Of a stretch of 6,490 bases of DNA, positions 6,227 to 6,490 are shown piece after piece (positions within the stretch are counted from its first letter, which is position 1; each line of letters starts with the position of its first letter). The position numbers and the translations under genes were made by a program. Source of the DNA: Acidimicrobiaceae bacterium (GTDB taxonomy: Bacteria; Actinomycetota; Acidimicrobiia; Acidimicrobiales; Ilumatobacteraceae); NCBI GenBank assembly GCA_947490975.1, contig CANLHV010000071.1:1-6490 (forward strand). The letters run 5' to 3'. Below the pieces are notes generated by a model. That model made no database searches. It was not told where the DNA came from and saw only the letters and a program-made list of their open reading frames with translations.

Positions 6227-6490
6227 GTATTGAAGTCGTGCGCAACGGTGCGATTTTAGAAGTCACGATAAATCGTCCTAAAGCGAATGCGATTGATGCA
6301 CCAACAAGTCGCGAGATGAGTTCAGTCTTTGACTCATTTATGCACGACCCTGAGTTGCGTGTTGCGATCTTGACTGGCGCAGGAACCAAGTTTTTTTCTG
6401 CAGGATGGGATCTCAGCGCAGCGAACGAAGGCGAATCTTTCGAGTCAGACTACGGAGTCGGCGGTTTCGGTGGTATCAGCGAATTAAAGT
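6223..6490 (+). CDS. caiD: Crotonobetainyl-CoA hydratase / carnityl-CoA dehydratase, N-terminal part
   Basis: 89 complete codons of a crotonase-superfamily protein that runs off the right edge. Residues 7-25 (RNGAILEVTINRPKANAID) and 49-70 (ILTGAG, then FFSAGWDL, then EG) closely resemble Escherichia coli CaiD as I remember it, including the Trp62 in AGWDL, where ordinary enoyl-CoA hydratases carry AGADL or AGNDI. A60-G61 form part of the oxyanion hole; the catalytic glutamates lie beyond the window. The family reversibly hydrates crotonobetainyl-CoA to L-carnityl-CoA in the cytoplasm. The ATG start sits in a 4-base ATGA overlap with the synthetase stop, with a weak GAGAAA upstream. In an operon that oxidises carnitine to glycine betaine, the hydration direction is the sensible one. 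This gene is the strongest evidence that the upstream acyl-CoA genes act on trimethylammonium substrates. Confidence 0.85.
   Translation, partial: MSIEVVRNGAILEVTINRPKANAIDAPTSREMSSVFDSFMHDPELRVAILTGAGTKFFSAGWDLSAANEGESFESDYGVGGFGGISELK

Noticed and set aside
6391..6397. Seven-T run as a possible terminator tail
   Set aside because: No stem precedes it, and it encodes Phe-Phe in the conserved FFSAGWDL motif of the CaiD homologue.

Overview
The window holds the core of a carnitine / gamma-butyrobetaine catabolic operon. Six plus-strand genes run head to tail with almost no spacing, and the start of a seventh gene points away from them at the left edge. By eye the base composition is near 50% GC. 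Shine-Dalgarno sequences are mostly absent. The left-hand divergent genes both begin with GTG exactly 7 nt after a TANNNT hexamer, the pattern of leaderless genes in Actinobacteria and some other phyla. I infer a non-high-GC actinobacterium (for example an aquatic Acidimicrobiia-type lineage), with low confidence; nothing in the window fixes the taxon.

Layout: 1-119 (minus) is the N-terminus of an acetoacetate/acetate-CoA ligase-like gene. 120-138 is a 19-bp divergent promoter gap. 139-1035 is a dehydrocarnitine cleavage enzyme of the BKACE family (cdhC-like). 1032-2513 is L-carnitine dehydrogenase fused to a hotdog thioesterase (cdhA-like plus thioesterase). 2510-3025 is a second, stand-alone hotdog thioesterase. 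3037-4197 is a CaiA-type acyl-CoA dehydrogenase. 4187-6226 is a single-chain ADP-forming-type acyl-CoA synthetase. 6223 to the right edge is the N-terminus of a CaiD-like crotonobetainyl-CoA hydratase.

Read as a pathway (inference built on known families): gamma-butyrobetaine (or crotonobetaine/carnitine) is activated by the synthetase, desaturated by the acyl-CoA dehydrogenase to crotonobetainyl-CoA, and hydrated by the CaiD homologue to carnityl-CoA. A thioesterase releases L-carnitine, which the dehydrogenase oxidises to 3-dehydrocarnitine. The BKACE enzyme exchanges this with acetyl-CoA to give betainyl-CoA plus acetoacetate, and a thioesterase releases glycine betaine. The divergent ligase would recapture acetoacetate as acetoacetyl-CoA. 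Two thioesterase steps match the two thioesterase domains. No transporter, regulator, ETF, RNA gene, mobile element or CRISPR array is visible, and no gene-free stretch exceeds 20 bases.
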